NCBI GenBank assembly: GCA_965652145.1 | Contig: CBFGTV010000011.1 | Coordinates: 1 to 64,000 of the forward strand | DNA length: 64,000 nucleotides | Source of the DNA: CBFGTV01 sp965652145 | Lineage (GTDB): Bacteria; Bacillota; Clostridia; Peptostreptococcales; Natronincolaceae | Reading direction: 5' to 3' | Part shown: positions 1-9,329 of the stretch, piece after piece | Layout of the letters: every line of letters begins with the position of its first letter | Position numbering within the stretch: the first letter of the stretch is position 1 | Position numbers and translations under genes: made by a program | Notes under the pieces: model-generated | Database searches by the model: none | Told to the model about the DNA's origin: nothing | The model's input: only the letters and a program-made list of their open reading frames with translations

Positions 1-160
1 CATTTTCCCGTTGTACCTTTATCAGGGCAGTGCATTGATATGCCTTGATTTCACTTAATCGCTTCTGTGCATCATAATAAACTTCTTCCTTGGTGGGCTG
101 CCCACAGGCTGTCAGCAGCAGGCAGGGTATAAGCATCAACACAAGCCTACCCCATTTCAC
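1..160 (-). CDS. Lipoprotein, N-terminal fragment (possibly LolA/GerS-like)
   Basis: The 3' part of this gene lies beyond the left edge. It starts at a GTG preceded by GGGGGGAAG, giving a positively charged start, a hydrophobic stretch and the lipobox LLTAC, with the Cys near residue 19. This is a type II signal peptide, so the product is probably a membrane-anchored lipoprotein. The visible mature part reads KAYQCTALIKVQREN, which resembles the first strand of LolA/GerS-type lipoproteins. In clostridia such a gene is often found next to acpS. About 53 residues are visible, so the family is only a suggestion; the lipoprotein call is firm. It follows acpS after a gap of 25 bases and is probably in the same operon. 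Confidence 0.6.
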   Translation of the reverse strand, partial: MKWGRLVLMLIPCLLLTACGQPTKEEVYYDAQKRLSEIKAYQCTALIKVQREN

Positions 161-185
161 CTTGTCTTCCCCCCTGACGGAATAA

Positions 186-566
186 TTATTTATTCCTGGC
201 CATGGCAATTGCCTGGGCCACAGCATTTTCCCTGCTATGGGATATAGAAATTAAAATTTCTTCTATACCTTTACTATATGCGATTTTTTTGCTGTTATTA
301 TGAAATTTTACTGTAGGTTTACCCAGGGGGTTCCGCTGAATCTCTATATCCTGCCATTTCATATTGCGAAAGCCTGTACCTAAGGCCTTTACAATTGCTT
401 CTTTGGCGGCAAAGAAGCCCGCAATGCTGGCGGGATGATTTCCCTTTTCTTTAAGGAGCTGCCGTTCACCGGGAGTAAAAAATCGTTCCAAAAATCGAGG
501 ATTTTTTTCAACGGCTTTTTTGATTCGAGCTATTTCAATAATATCGATGCCAATTCCTTTAATCAT
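186..566 (-). CDS. acpS: Holo-[acyl-carrier-protein] synthase
   Basis: AcpS transfers the 4'-phosphopantetheine arm of coenzyme A to apo-ACP, which activates fatty-acid synthesis in the cytoplasm. The 126-residue length is normal for the family. The N-terminal GIGIDIIEIARI carries the Mg2+-binding Asp, FAAKEAIVKALGTG around residues 52-65 carries the catalytic Glu/Lys region, and the C-terminal SISHS is also typical. The ATG follows GAGGTGTGATTC. A lipoprotein gene follows in the same direction, an arrangement common in clostridia. No odd features. Confidence 0.95.
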   Translation of the reverse strand: MIKGIGIDIIEIARIKKAVEKNPRFLERFFTPGERQLLKEKGNHPASIAGFFAAKEAIVKALGTGFRNMKWQDIEIQRNPLGKPTVKFHNNSKKIAYSKGIEEILISISHSRENAVAQAIAMARNK

Positions 567-643
567 GAATCACACCTCTCTATTTTTATCCTATCATGTT
601 TGGACATTTTTTTAAATACTCAAAATTATTACAAAATTAAAGG

Positions 644-687
644 AAGCAAGGGCTTCATCGCAGACTTGGCGATGTTGCACCTTGCTT
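644..687 (-). terminator. Rho-independent terminator of the coiled-coil gene
   Basis: A two-part inverted repeat: outer arms AAGCAAGG (644-651) and CCTTGCTT (680-687), inner arms CATCGC (656-661) and GCGATG (669-674). Read on the minus strand it is followed by CTTTAATTTTG. It lies just past the stop codon of the gene ending at 699. Confidence 0.65.
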
Positions 688-698
688 TTGCCCAAAAA

Positions 699-1328
699 TT
701 ATTCATTTTCTTTGTTTTCCTTAAAATAATGGATATCCAGGCGACTCATCTCCTTGGGGCCCACCATGGTATGCATGAAGGAATAGAGATAATCCATTTT
801 CTTTTCCAGCTCCTCCTTATGCTCCCTAAGTTGATTTAACTTTTCTCGATATTGATTGATTTCTGCATTGGTCTGATTTAAATCAGCGGTTCCCTTTAAT
901 AAATCATTATAAGCGATTTCTACGGTTTCTTCAAGCAGTTCCAGGTTAAGGGCTTCAATTTTAGGAGGATATTCTTCTAGCTCAGCATAACGCTGATCGA
1001 GCTCTTCGTTTAATTGACTAAATTTTTCTTTCACTGCCTCCAGCTCATTCAGCGATTCTTCCTGTCCCTTACTATTAATTAAATCTGATAATAAAAGGAT
1101 CTGCTGCATAGCTTCCTCCCGCTGCTTTTTAACCTCTTGAAGCTCCTTTTTAAGATTGGCCTCTTCCAATAATAAATCCTCTAGCTGCTTTGACAGGCTG
1201 TTGATCCTTCGATTGCCCTTGGCTAAAAATATTTCACACCAGCCCTTATCTTTAATTAAAACCGGCACATTGTTTTTCTTGATTATTTTATTATCTAATA
1301 CTTTTCTTTTCCGCCATTTTGAAAACAT
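699..1328 (-). CDS. Coiled-coil protein of unknown function
   Basis: A 209-residue protein with no signal peptide or membrane segment. The first 40 residues are basic (KWRKRKVLDNKIIKKN) and contain a lone Cys. Residues 40-190 are almost entirely Glu/Lys/Leu/Gln-rich heptads typical of a long coiled coil, broken by one Pro pair (EEYPPKIEAL). The C-terminus SRLDIHYFKENKENE is non-helical. The ATG follows AAGAGGAAATAT. It is a single-gene unit ending in its own terminator. I do not recognise the family; the composition suggests a scaffold or structural protein, possibly spore- or envelope-associated, but nothing in the neighbourhood decides this. Confidence 0.7.
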   Translation of the reverse strand: MFSKWRKRKVLDNKIIKKNNVPVLIKDKGWCEIFLAKGNRRINSLSKQLEDLLLEEANLKKELQEVKKQREEAMQQILLLSDLINSKGQEESLNELEAVKEKFSQLNEELDQRYAELEEYPPKIEALNLELLEETVEIAYNDLLKGTADLNQTNAEINQYREKLNQLREHKEELEKKMDYLYSFMHTMVGPKEMSRLDIHYFKENKENE

Positions 1329-1501
1329 ATATTTCCTCTTTTCTTCGGGTTTCTATATCTATTACAATTCGCTAATCAGCAAACCTTTTCCTGCCGGTTC
1401 TTAAGTACTAATTTATCATGGCCTTTTAGATAATCATCCTAAAGAATAATTCGTGGTTATGTTTTTTATATTTATGGAAAAAATATTTCAGAGGTGATAG
1501 G

Positions 1502-2455
1502 ATGAAAACAAACCATAAAGGAAGCATCGCACTATGGGTCATATTTTTACTGCTCTTTTCTTTGGCCGGATGTCAAAACAACCCACAAAAACCTGCCCCT
1601 GAGGAGAGTAAGAATAAAACCCCGGAGTTACCGGAGATCTTTACTGAAATGGAGCAGCGAATACTGGAAATGCTATATGTGGTCGACGGAATAGCAGGTA
1701 TTGAAAAATCCATTGAGGAAAAGGAAAAGGTAGAGCTGGAGGTTGAAATGGAGACAGAGATCGATCAGACCATGGAGGAAAAGGACACAGCCTCAAAGAA
1801 AAAGGTAGACCCCAATATGTACATCGCCGAAGAAAGTATTTTGATTCCCCTTTTAAAGGAAGAGGAAATTGAATCTGAAATTATTAAGCTGGAGGAACCC
1901 CCTGATGACATTCAGGAAGTATGGTATCAGTTGGAGGAAAATCTTTATCAGCTTCATCGCCAATGGAATGTGGTAGAAGCCCATTTACAGCAGGTAAACG
2001 TTCCTGAAGCCTTGCTTCGTGAAACCGAATCGAAAATGAACCAAGCCACCCTTAAGCTGAAGGCCCGGCAAAAAATGGAGGGCATGCTGGAGCTAAACGG
2101 TATTATGAGTGATTTGAGTAAATATCGCAGCTATTTTCGACATCGGGTGCCTAGTGAGCTTTACAAGCTAAGCTATCATATCAGACAAGCTGCCATTTTA
2201 ACTGCGATGGAAGAATACGAGGAATCGAAGCTGGAGGTTGAAGAAGCTAAGGAAGTGGCTGAAGGACTTCGCTCGAAATTACTTGAAAAGGATGCTTCGG
2301 ATGTCGTTCATAAATTAATGCTCTCAATTGATGATTTAGAGCAGGAAGTTACTAATCAAGAACCAGATTTGGTACTATTGAAGGCCACCATTGTGATGAA
2401 AAACATAAATATGGCCATCAGCCCCTTCGAGTCTACCACAGATAGCAGCCAATAG
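1502..2455 (+). CDS. Glu-rich helical lipoprotein, unknown function
   Basis: A 317-residue protein with signal peptide MKTNHKGSIALWVIFLLLFSLAGC; the lipobox LAGC places the lipidated Cys at about residue 24. Residues 25-120 are low-complexity and very acidic, with repeated EEKEK and EVEME runs. Residues 130-310 are predicted long helices. The start follows GAGGTGATAGG. It stands alone on the plus strand and ends in a clear terminator at 2471-2500. No known domain is recognised. The helical pattern (LRSKLLEKDASDVVHKL) could be a peptidoglycan- or partner-binding bundle, but that is a guess. Confidence 0.75.
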   Translation: MKTNHKGSIALWVIFLLLFSLAGCQNNPQKPAPEESKNKTPELPEIFTEMEQRILEMLYVVDGIAGIEKSIEEKEKVELEVEMETEIDQTMEEKDTASKKKVDPNMYIAEESILIPLLKEEEIESEIIKLEEPPDDIQEVWYQLEENLYQLHRQWNVVEAHLQQVNVPEALLRETESKMNQATLKLKARQKMEGMLELNGIMSDLSKYRSYFRHRVPSELYKLSYHIRQAAILTAMEEYEESKLEVEEAKEVAEGLRSKLLEKDASDVVHKLMLSIDDLEQEVTNQEPDLVLLKATIVMKNINMAISPFESTTDSSQ

Positions 2456-2470
2456 CCCGGAAGAGGTCTT

Positions 2471-2500
2471 GCCCCAAATTTCTTTGGGGCTTTTATTTTT
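2471..2500 (+). terminator. Rho-independent terminator of the Glu-rich lipoprotein gene
   Basis: GCCCCAAA / TTTGGGGC stem with a short loop followed by TTTTATTTTT. The tail overlaps the last codons of nfo on the other strand, so the two convergent genes are packed back to back. Confidence 0.85.
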
Positions 2501-3350
2501 CCCTTAACAGGGCAATTTCTTCCCGATAAAGGTTTGTCTTTTTATCTAACCAGGGTGTTTCTAAAATACAGGGTTTATTCCTGGCAATTTCATGATGTAC
2601 AATGTATCTCAGGGCCTTAAGCCCGATTTGGTCGATTCCCCTGGGGTTATCCGGCCCGGCTCCAATATTGGCATGGCGGTCTTTTCGAGCCCCGCACCGG
2701 TTCAGTGACCCATTGATATGAAATAGCTGCAAGCGGTTTAAACCGATGATCCGGTCAAAGGAATCCAATACCCCGTCAAAATCGTTGACAATATCATAGC
2801 CGGCATCATGGGTATGACAGGTATCAAAGCAGACCACCAGCTTTTCATGATACTTAATTTTTTCCAATAAAAAAGCTGTATGTTCAAACTTATAATTTAG
2901 CTCTGTTCCTTTGCCTGCCATGGTTTCAAGGGCGATATAAATATGTTGGTCTTTGGTAATAACCTCGTTGAGACCCTCAGCAATTCGCTTCAGTCCCTGG
3001 GCTTCCCCCTCCCCCACATGGGAACCGGGATGCAATACAAGGTATTTTCCTCCCATGACTTCAGCCCTTGCAACTTCTTTTTGCAAAAATTCAACAGACA
3101 TTTTATAGAGTTCCTCCTTGGGGGAGGCAAGATTGATGATATAGGGGGCATGAATAGTGAACTCATCTATTCCCGCCTCCTTCATCAGCTGATGGCCCTC
3201 ATCGACATACATATCTTCTACTTTTTTTCTGATGGTATTTTGCGGGGCACCTGTATAAATCATAAAGGTATCTGAATCATAGGAAATGGCCTCTTTAGCA
3301 GCAGCGAGAAGGCCCTTGCCTGATACCGATACATGGGATCCTAATTTCAT
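2493..3350 (-). CDS. nfo: Endonuclease IV (AP endonuclease)
   Basis: Cuts DNA 5' of abasic sites during base-excision repair. The 285 residues form one AP-endonuclease-2 TIM barrel. Zn-ligand motifs of the family are visible in order: GSHVSVSG, the HAPYIINLAS and LHPGSH His residues, LETMAGKGTELN (Glu), CFDTCHTHDAGYD, FHINGSLNRCGARKDRHANIG, and a terminal ILETPW Glu. The length is normal. The ATG follows GGAGTCTTGGA and lies only 28 bases after the last antiporter-subunit gene, so the two are probably cotranscribed, though the functions are unrelated. Confidence 0.95.
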   Translation of the reverse strand: MKLGSHVSVSGKGLLAAAKEAISYDSDTFMIYTGAPQNTIRKKVEDMYVDEGHQLMKEAGIDEFTIHAPYIINLASPKEELYKMSVEFLQKEVARAEVMGGKYLVLHPGSHVGEGEAQGLKRIAEGLNEVITKDQHIYIALETMAGKGTELNYKFEHTAFLLEKIKYHEKLVVCFDTCHTHDAGYDIVNDFDGVLDSFDRIIGLNRLQLFHINGSLNRCGARKDRHANIGAGPDNPRGIDQIGLKALRYIVHHEIARNKPCILETPWLDKKTNLYREEIALLREK

Positions 3351-3378
3351 TCCAAGACTCCTTTCCTGGTTTCTGGCC

Positions 3379-5232
3379 TTAAAAGCTGGAAAACACCAGA
3401 AGCCCCAATATGGCAGTTAACAGCGTGGCATAGATAAATACGTCCCCTAAGATCATAGGCTTTTCATATTTCTGTGTCCACTGACCGGGTAATTCACCAA
3501 ACACATGGGTAATAGGCCGATAAATCAGCCTTTCGGCATTAAGCCAACTGGGCAAGTGTTCATGAAACAGGTCAAGTTTAACCCCCACCACAAAAATCAA
3601 GGCTCCTATTCCGTATATATATATCATACCCAAAATTTCCTTCGCTTTAAAGAAATTTAATCCGGTTAAATGGCTTTCTACAAAGGAGGCATCGTAGGTG
3701 AAGGAATTGACCGCAGGAACAATAAGTCCCTCCAACAGCATACTGGGGCGCATGCCTATGATTACGATAAATATGGCCAATATTGCCATGGCAGTGGCCA
3801 TCCGTGGGTAGCGGGGCTTTATATCCTCATACTGGGAGGGGCATTTTCCCAGAAAGATGAAGCTGAAAAATTTCAGGAAGGAACAGACTGTTCCTGCACT
3901 CACCAGTTTAAAAATCAACTCAGCATATCGAAAGGATTCATGTCCATATTCATAGGCTTCTATAATGGCATGATGTAAAATAGACTTACTGGCAAAACCG
4001 TTAAAGCCGGGCATCCCCGTAATTCCCAAAACTGCAATCAAGGCCATGACCGCAGCAAAGGGCATTTTTCGCCATAGGCCCCCTAAATTGTACATATCCA
4101 TCTCCTTGGTATTCAAGTAGACCACACCGGCCACCATAAAGAGCAACCCCTTAAAAAATCCATGATTAATCATATGATAAATACTGCCTGCAAAGCCTGT
4201 GGCTCCCTGATAGCCAAGATAGGCTGCTACACCAATTCCCATAATGATATAGCCCATTTGACTAATGCTGTGATAAGCCAGCATTCGCTTCATATTTCCC
4301 TGTAGTAGGGCCATAAAAACCCCCACCACCATGGTGATAATGCCCAGCCAAATCACCACAACTCCAATATTTTTTGAGGCTTCCCACAGAGCAGGGCCAG
4401 CAGTGCTGGCCTCGGCTGTACTGACAGAAAAGACTACCGTAGCAATTCTTAAAATACCATAGGCACCCACCTTCGTTAAAATTCCTGAAGATACGGCATT
4501 TACCGAAACAGGCGCCTCTCGATAGATTTTGGGCAGCCAAAAATGAAAGGGTACCACCCCCGCCTTAATTCCGAAGCCCAATATAAACAGCATTCCGATG
4601 ATATATTTAATGGGCCCCATTTGACTGAAATTCAATGCTAGATTGGTCCATTCATAGCTCTGGGTATAGGCTGAAAGCAATATAATTCCACTTAAGATAC
4701 TTAATCCGCCAATAATGCCCATATAAAGGTAAACGTTTCCCGCCTCAAGGGTACTCGTTCCCCGGTAATGAACCATCAGGGCATAGGTGCTGAAGGTCAT
4801 CACCTCGAAAAATAGAAAAAAGCTTAATAGGTCCCCTGCCATGAGGGTACCCAGGGTGGCCACGTAGGCAATAATAAAGCAGGAATAATAGACCCGTTCT
4901 CCTTGCCCCTTGATATCTTCAAGGCTATAGATGGCTGAAACCATAAAAATAATACCTGCAAAGACCATCAAAATATAGTTTAGCAAATCAATTTTAAAGA
5001 AAATTCCCTGACCAAAAATACTGGGGAAACGGTAGACAATGGGCGCTTCAATTACCTGCCTATAGGTCAGCATAATTAAAACTGTGGTAAGGAAGATAAA
5101 CCCATTTACCAGAACTCTTCTCAATAACCGGTGATCGTTTCCTAACAAGGGTATTACCAGGGCATCCAGTAAACCAAAAACCACAACCAATGCAGGAAGC
5201 CATATCAAAACAACAATCTCAAGAATATTCAT
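3379..5232 (-). CDS. NuoL/MrpD-type antiporter subunit (divergent copy)
   Basis: A proton-conducting membrane transporter protein of 617 residues with about 16 membrane segments. The ATG at 5232 is chosen because GGAGGG lies eight bases upstream; a longer reading from 5262 would run through that site. The TM5 Glu region (FFLFFEVMTFSTYALM) and the TM7 Lys (GFGIKAGVVPFHFWLPK) are present. The conserved loop after TM7, usually AHPVAPTPASALLSG, reads IYREAPVSVNAVSSG here and has lost several family residues. It is very similar to the preceding 733-residue protein from the TM7 region onward (YHMINHGFFKGLLFMVAGV; GITGMPGFNGFASKSILHHA), indicating duplication. A strong terminator separates it from the operon. 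Its ion specificity cannot be read from sequence. Confidence 0.85.
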   Translation of the reverse strand: MNILEIVVLIWLPALVVVFGLLDALVIPLLGNDHRLLRRVLVNGFIFLTTVLIMLTYRQVIEAPIVYRFPSIFGQGIFFKIDLLNYILMVFAGIIFMVSAIYSLEDIKGQGERVYYSCFIIAYVATLGTLMAGDLLSFFLFFEVMTFSTYALMVHYRGTSTLEAGNVYLYMGIIGGLSILSGIILLSAYTQSYEWTNLALNFSQMGPIKYIIGMLFILGFGIKAGVVPFHFWLPKIYREAPVSVNAVSSGILTKVGAYGILRIATVVFSVSTAEASTAGPALWEASKNIGVVVIWLGIITMVVGVFMALLQGNMKRMLAYHSISQMGYIIMGIGVAAYLGYQGATGFAGSIYHMINHGFFKGLLFMVAGVVYLNTKEMDMYNLGGLWRKMPFAAVMALIAVLGITGMPGFNGFASKSILHHAIIEAYEYGHESFRYAELIFKLVSAGTVCSFLKFFSFIFLGKCPSQYEDIKPRYPRMATAMAILAIFIVIIGMRPSMLLEGLIVPAVNSFTYDASFVESHLTGLNFFKAKEILGMIYIYGIGALIFVVGVKLDLFHEHLPSWLNAERLIYRPITHVFGELPGQWTQKYEKPMILGDVFIYATLLTAILGLLVFSSF

Positions 5233-5380
5233 TTTATTAACCCTCCTGTCAAATACTATCATCTAAATTCAAATAGATAAATTGATTATTAGAAAATAGC
5301 ATTTTTTGAATAGGTTCTTTCATAATACATTATTTACCACTGTGCTGTCAATATTTTTGGCCTTTTACCGGGCCTGCCGA

Positions 5381-5417
5381 AAAAATAAGCCCTGGAAAGG
5401 TAATACCTTCCCAGGGC
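5381..5417 (-). terminator. Strong terminator between the two NuoL-like genes
   Basis: On the minus strand GCCCTGG-G-AAGG-TATTA-CCTT-T-CCAGGGC forms an 11-pair stem with one mismatch, followed by TTATTTTTTC. It lies just after the stop of the 733-residue subunit gene. Transcription of the last antiporter gene must therefore come from readthrough or from a separate promoter. Confidence 0.85.
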
Positions 5418-5434
5418 CCGTAATCAGCTAGAAC

Positions 5435-7636
5435 TTAACCAAATATTATTAATATCGCCAGAATTCCCGTTAAAATGATGGAATAAATTACTACATCACT
5501 CCGTATCAGGCTCATTTCATACCGATCTGTGAATATGCCAATGGTGGTAAGAAATCGATTGATGATTCCTTCTTTTTTTTGTGCTTCCGCCTCCTGTCGC
5601 TCGACAATGGCACAAAGGGCATCCCCCATTCCTTCAATGGCATCATGCTTTTCAATACCCTGTTCCTCTTTCTTAGCCATGACCTTACAGATAAACTGAA
5701 GTACCTTGTTAAGCGGATAAAACACAATATATTCCACCTTAAGCCAATGGGGAAAGTGCAGATGAAATAAATGAAACCTGATTCCCAAATAGAAAATGAC
5801 GGCCCCCAATAAATATACCCAGACCATTCCCATCATGTCATGGGAATTGAAGAAGTTCATGTTAACTAAATACTTATCGATAAAGTGGGGATCGAAGGTG
5901 ATGGATCTGGCAGCTGGAATAATAAATTTATTCAACAGATAATCAGGCCTTAGGCCAACCCCTATAATTAGTAGGCCCAGTCCCCCCATGGCCATATCCA
6001 TTGTACGGTAGCTTCCCTTCAGGTTTTTGTATTTATCAGGCAGCTTACCCAGAAATACAAAGCCAAAAAGCTTAATAAAGGAGCAGACTGTTCCGGCACT
6101 GATGATGGTAAAGGCAGTTTCTGCATATTTAAAGGACCAATGACCATATTCATAGGCTTCAATAATGCCGTGGTGTAATATTGATTTACTGGCAAAGCCA
6201 TTAAAACCGGGCATTCCTGTAATTCCCAGGGCAGCCACCAGGGTGACGGCTGCGGTGAAGGGCATGATTCGCCAAAAGCCCCCCAGTTTATACATATCCA
6301 GCTCATGGGTTTTCAAATAGATGACTCCGGCTACCATAAATAGCAGTGATTTAAATAGGGCATGGTTAATAATGTGATAAATACTGCCTGCAAAGCCCAT
6401 AGCCCCCTTGTGGCCAAGATAAACAGCTACCCCTATTCCTAAAATAATATAGCCCATTTGGCTGACACTATGATAAGCCAGCATTTTTTTCATGTTGCTT
6501 TGCTGTAGGGCCAGGAATACTCCCAGGGCCATGGTGATGATTCCCAACCAGATGACCACTGCCCCCAAAGATTTTGCAGGCCCCCATAAAAGATCTTGAT
6601 AGCCTTCTATTTCAGTCTGCAATGGAAAGAAAAAGCTGGTGGTCACCCTTAAAATACCATAGGCACCTATTTTAATCATAATGCCCGACAGCAATGCACT
6701 GGCAGGAGTCGGTGCAACGGGGTGGGCCTTTGGTAGCCACACATGAACCGGGGCCATACCGGCCTTAATTCCGAAGCCAAAAATAAACAAACCGATAATA
6801 ATATACTTCATAGCTCCCATTTGTTGAAATTTTGAAGCCAGCGGAACAAATTCCAGGGTATTGGTATTCAAGTATAGCAAAATCATTCCAAAGAGAATAC
6901 TTAAACCTCCCAATACTCCCATATAAATGTAGTTGTTGCCCGCCTCTATGCATTCCTTATGCTCACAATGGGAAACCAGCATATAGGAGCTGAAGGTCAT
7001 AATTTCAAAGAACAGAAACATGGTAAAGATATCACCGGCCATAACGGTACCTAAAATAGCCCCATAGGTGATTGACATAAAAAAGTAAAAGCGATTTCGG
7101 TGATTCTCAAAAAGCATATAATCATGGGAATAGATCATTACCAAAAGCCATAAGACCGAGGTAATGGTAATGACCGTAAAGCTGAGCATGTCAACCTTAA
7201 AATAAAGTCCAAAGCCCAAAACCTTTGGGATATGATAGGTTAAGGTGCCGGCCAGGGCCTGGGGATACATTGCCAATACCAACAGGAGGGTAATAAAGCT
7301 GGTGTTAACCACCGTAGCATCCCTTAAATTTTCTGATTTCATTCCCAAATAGGTTTCAATGGGGCCTCCTATCATGGGTATCAAAATGGTCAAAATTGGC
7401 AGGCCCTTATAGGTGGAAAGAAAATCGCCCAGTTTTTTAACTGAAGGGTACTGCTTCACCAGGGTTTGACCAATATCAGTGGTTGTCAGGGCCACAAAGG
7501 CGATAACCGCCAGCACTGCTGAAAAAAAGACAACCATACTATCCAACGTAAATGAATTTAGTTTTCCACTTTGCTTTAGGGGTCTTTTGGCAATCTCCGG
7601 GGATAGGTGAGCCGAAAGCTCCTGTGAACTTTTCAT
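5435..7636 (-). CDS. NuoL/MrpA-type antiporter subunit, 733 residues
   Basis: A large proton-conducting membrane transporter subunit. The hydrophilic N-terminus (about 30 residues) leads into about 16 membrane segments. The TM5 Glu lies in FTMFLFFEIMTFSSYMLV, the TM7 Lys in FGFGIKAGMAPVHVWLPK, and the classical loop AHPVAPTPASALLSG is intact. After the core there is a charged segment (KVMAKKEEQGIEKHDA through EAEAQKKEG, roughly residues 640-690) and a final membrane helix. That insert is absent from the following paralogue. The ATG follows GGAGGAGATTAAAAC. In this operon it, or the next gene, takes the place of the N-terminal part of classical MrpA. Confidence 0.9.
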   Translation of the reverse strand: MKSSQELSAHLSPEIAKRPLKQSGKLNSFTLDSMVVFFSAVLAVIAFVALTTTDIGQTLVKQYPSVKKLGDFLSTYKGLPILTILIPMIGGPIETYLGMKSENLRDATVVNTSFITLLLVLAMYPQALAGTLTYHIPKVLGFGLYFKVDMLSFTVITITSVLWLLVMIYSHDYMLFENHRNRFYFFMSITYGAILGTVMAGDIFTMFLFFEIMTFSSYMLVSHCEHKECIEAGNNYIYMGVLGGLSILFGMILLYLNTNTLEFVPLASKFQQMGAMKYIIIGLFIFGFGIKAGMAPVHVWLPKAHPVAPTPASALLSGIMIKIGAYGILRVTTSFFFPLQTEIEGYQDLLWGPAKSLGAVVIWLGIITMALGVFLALQQSNMKKMLAYHSVSQMGYIILGIGVAVYLGHKGAMGFAGSIYHIINHALFKSLLFMVAGVIYLKTHELDMYKLGGFWRIMPFTAAVTLVAALGITGMPGFNGFASKSILHHGIIEAYEYGHWSFKYAETAFTIISAGTVCSFIKLFGFVFLGKLPDKYKNLKGSYRTMDMAMGGLGLLIIGVGLRPDYLLNKFIIPAARSITFDPHFIDKYLVNMNFFNSHDMMGMVWVYLLGAVIFYLGIRFHLFHLHFPHWLKVEYIVFYPLNKVLQFICKVMAKKEEQGIEKHDAIEGMGDALCAIVERQEAEAQKKEGIINRFLTTIGIFTDRYEMSLIRSDVVIYSIILTGILAILIIFG

Positions 7637-7673
7637 GTTTTAATCTCCTCCATTGATTTTCTAGGCCGTGTCC

Positions 7674-9329
7674 TTAGAAAAGGGTTATTGCTCGTTCAAT
7701 AAAGCCCATTAACCATTGGGGAAAGAACCCCAATACGACACATCCTGTGGCTAATAAAACCATGGGTGCCAGCATTGTTTTTGGAACCTGGTCGATGGTA
7801 AGAACATTTTTACGGCTATTATTTTCTTTTAAGAAGGCTGTAATAATAATTGGCAAATAGTAGATGGCATTTAAAAAGCTACTGATCATGATCATGATAA
7901 CAAATATAGGCTTACCGGCTGAAAGGGCTGCCATACTTAAATACCATTTACTCATAAACCCGTTTAATCCTGGAATACCAATCATTGAAAAAGCTGCAAC
8001 GGAAAACACTCCCATGGTGATGGGCATTTCATAGCCTATTCCCTGGAATTCCTTCACATTTCTTTTTCCTTTTTGATAGATAATTGCCCCTGCACAAAAG
8101 AACAGGGCTCCCTTCATTAAAGCATGGGTTATCATATGAAACAGGGCTGCCTGATAGCCCATTTGATTGGCCAGGCCAATTCCCAATAATATATAGCCCA
8201 CCTGGGCAACACTGGAATAAGCCAGCATTTTTTTAATATCCTTTTGACCGATGGCTAAAATAGAGCCCATAATCATGCTTATGGTGGCTAAAAGGGTCAA
8301 TAGCCAGGGCAAACCACTCTCATTCATTACTTGTGGGCCTAATATCCTGATTAATATTTTCATCAAAGAAAACAAGTACACCTTTAAAACAATTCCAGAC
8401 AAAATTGCACTGGAGGGAGTTGGCGCACTGGAATGGGCCTCCGGCAACCAAAAATGCAGCGGGAATATAGCCGCCTTAACACCAATTCCCAGGAGCATAA
8501 AGGCCATAGCGGCCAGCGCCGCCGTCTGATTGGCCTGCCATAGGGTACTGACCCCTTCTCCCATTTCTGCGATCTTAAAGGTACCTGTATGATAATACAG
8601 GAGGCTCATACTAAATAGAATGCTTAGCCCCCCGGTAACCCCCAGGTAAATATAACGATTTCCTGCCCTTAGGGCGCTGTTGGACTGGTTATGGGCCACA
8701 AGGAAATAACAGCTTAGGTACATGACCTCAAAGAATAAAAACATGGTCAATAAATCCTCTGCCATAAGGGCCCCAATTACACCACCAAAGGTAATGGACA
8801 TCCAAAAATAAAAGCGGCTTCGATGCTGTTCCTCTTCAAACATATAGTTGTGGGCATAGATTGAAGCCAGAAGCCATAGGACCGAGGCTGCCAACAGCAG
8901 CATCCAAACCAGGAAATCAATCCTGAAATTTAGCCCGAAGCCAAGTATTTTCGGCATTTGTATCAAAAGGGTTTCTTTCATTACATCGGAATATAAAAAT
9001 AATACCAGCAGCAGGGTGATAAAGGTCATGTTAACCATGATAATATCACGGTAATCCTCTGATTTCATTCCCAAATAGGCCGATAATGGAGCTGAAATGA
9101 AGGGAAGCAGCAAAATAATCATAGGGAGCTTTGGATTGTGTAGTATTTCGGTAAAAATATACCTGCCCAGACTGGTATGAAGAAGTAAATATTGCACTGT
9201 TAATAAAATAAATACAATTAAGATGATCAAGGTATTAACAGAAAAAAAATCCATTTTATGATGACTCAGAGGGCTATTTATTCCCTTTTCCTCACCTTCA
9301 GGACTGATTATTAAATCACCATTCTTCAT
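7674..9329 (-). CDS. MnhD/NuoL-like antiporter subunit, 551 residues
   Basis: A proton-conducting membrane transporter protein with a 30-residue hydrophilic N-terminus and about 14 membrane segments. Key residues are present: TM5 Glu in LTMFLFFEVMYLSCYFLV, TM7 Lys in LLGIGVKAAIFPLHFWLPEA, the SSAPTPSSAILSG loop and KKMLAYSSVAQVGYILLGIG. Its C-terminal half matches the 498-residue MnhD upstream closely (KGKRNVKEFQGIGYEMPITMGVF), so it is a second MnhD-type copy. The ATG follows AGGAGGAATAAA. It is separated from mnhD by a 324-base gap containing an inverted repeat. Confidence 0.88.
   Translation of the reverse strand: MKNGDLIISPEGEEKGINSPLSHHKMDFFSVNTLIILIVFILLTVQYLLLHTSLGRYIFTEILHNPKLPMIILLLPFISAPLSAYLGMKSEDYRDIIMVNMTFITLLLVLFLYSDVMKETLLIQMPKILGFGLNFRIDFLVWMLLLAASVLWLLASIYAHNYMFEEEQHRSRFYFWMSITFGGVIGALMAEDLLTMFLFFEVMYLSCYFLVAHNQSNSALRAGNRYIYLGVTGGLSILFSMSLLYYHTGTFKIAEMGEGVSTLWQANQTAALAAMAFMLLGIGVKAAIFPLHFWLPEAHSSAPTPSSAILSGIVLKVYLFSLMKILIRILGPQVMNESGLPWLLTLLATISMIMGSILAIGQKDIKKMLAYSSVAQVGYILLGIGLANQMGYQAALFHMITHALMKGALFFCAGAIIYQKGKRNVKEFQGIGYEMPITMGVFSVAAFSMIGIPGLNGFMSKWYLSMAALSAGKPIFVIMIMISSFLNAIYYLPIIITAFLKENNSRKNVLTIDQVPKTMLAPMVLLATGCVVLGFFPQWLMGFIERAITLF

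Noticed and set aside
3670..3978. Plus-strand frame opposite the divergent antiporter gene
   Set aside because: Shadow of a membrane-protein gene on the minus strand; no start signal and implausible composition.
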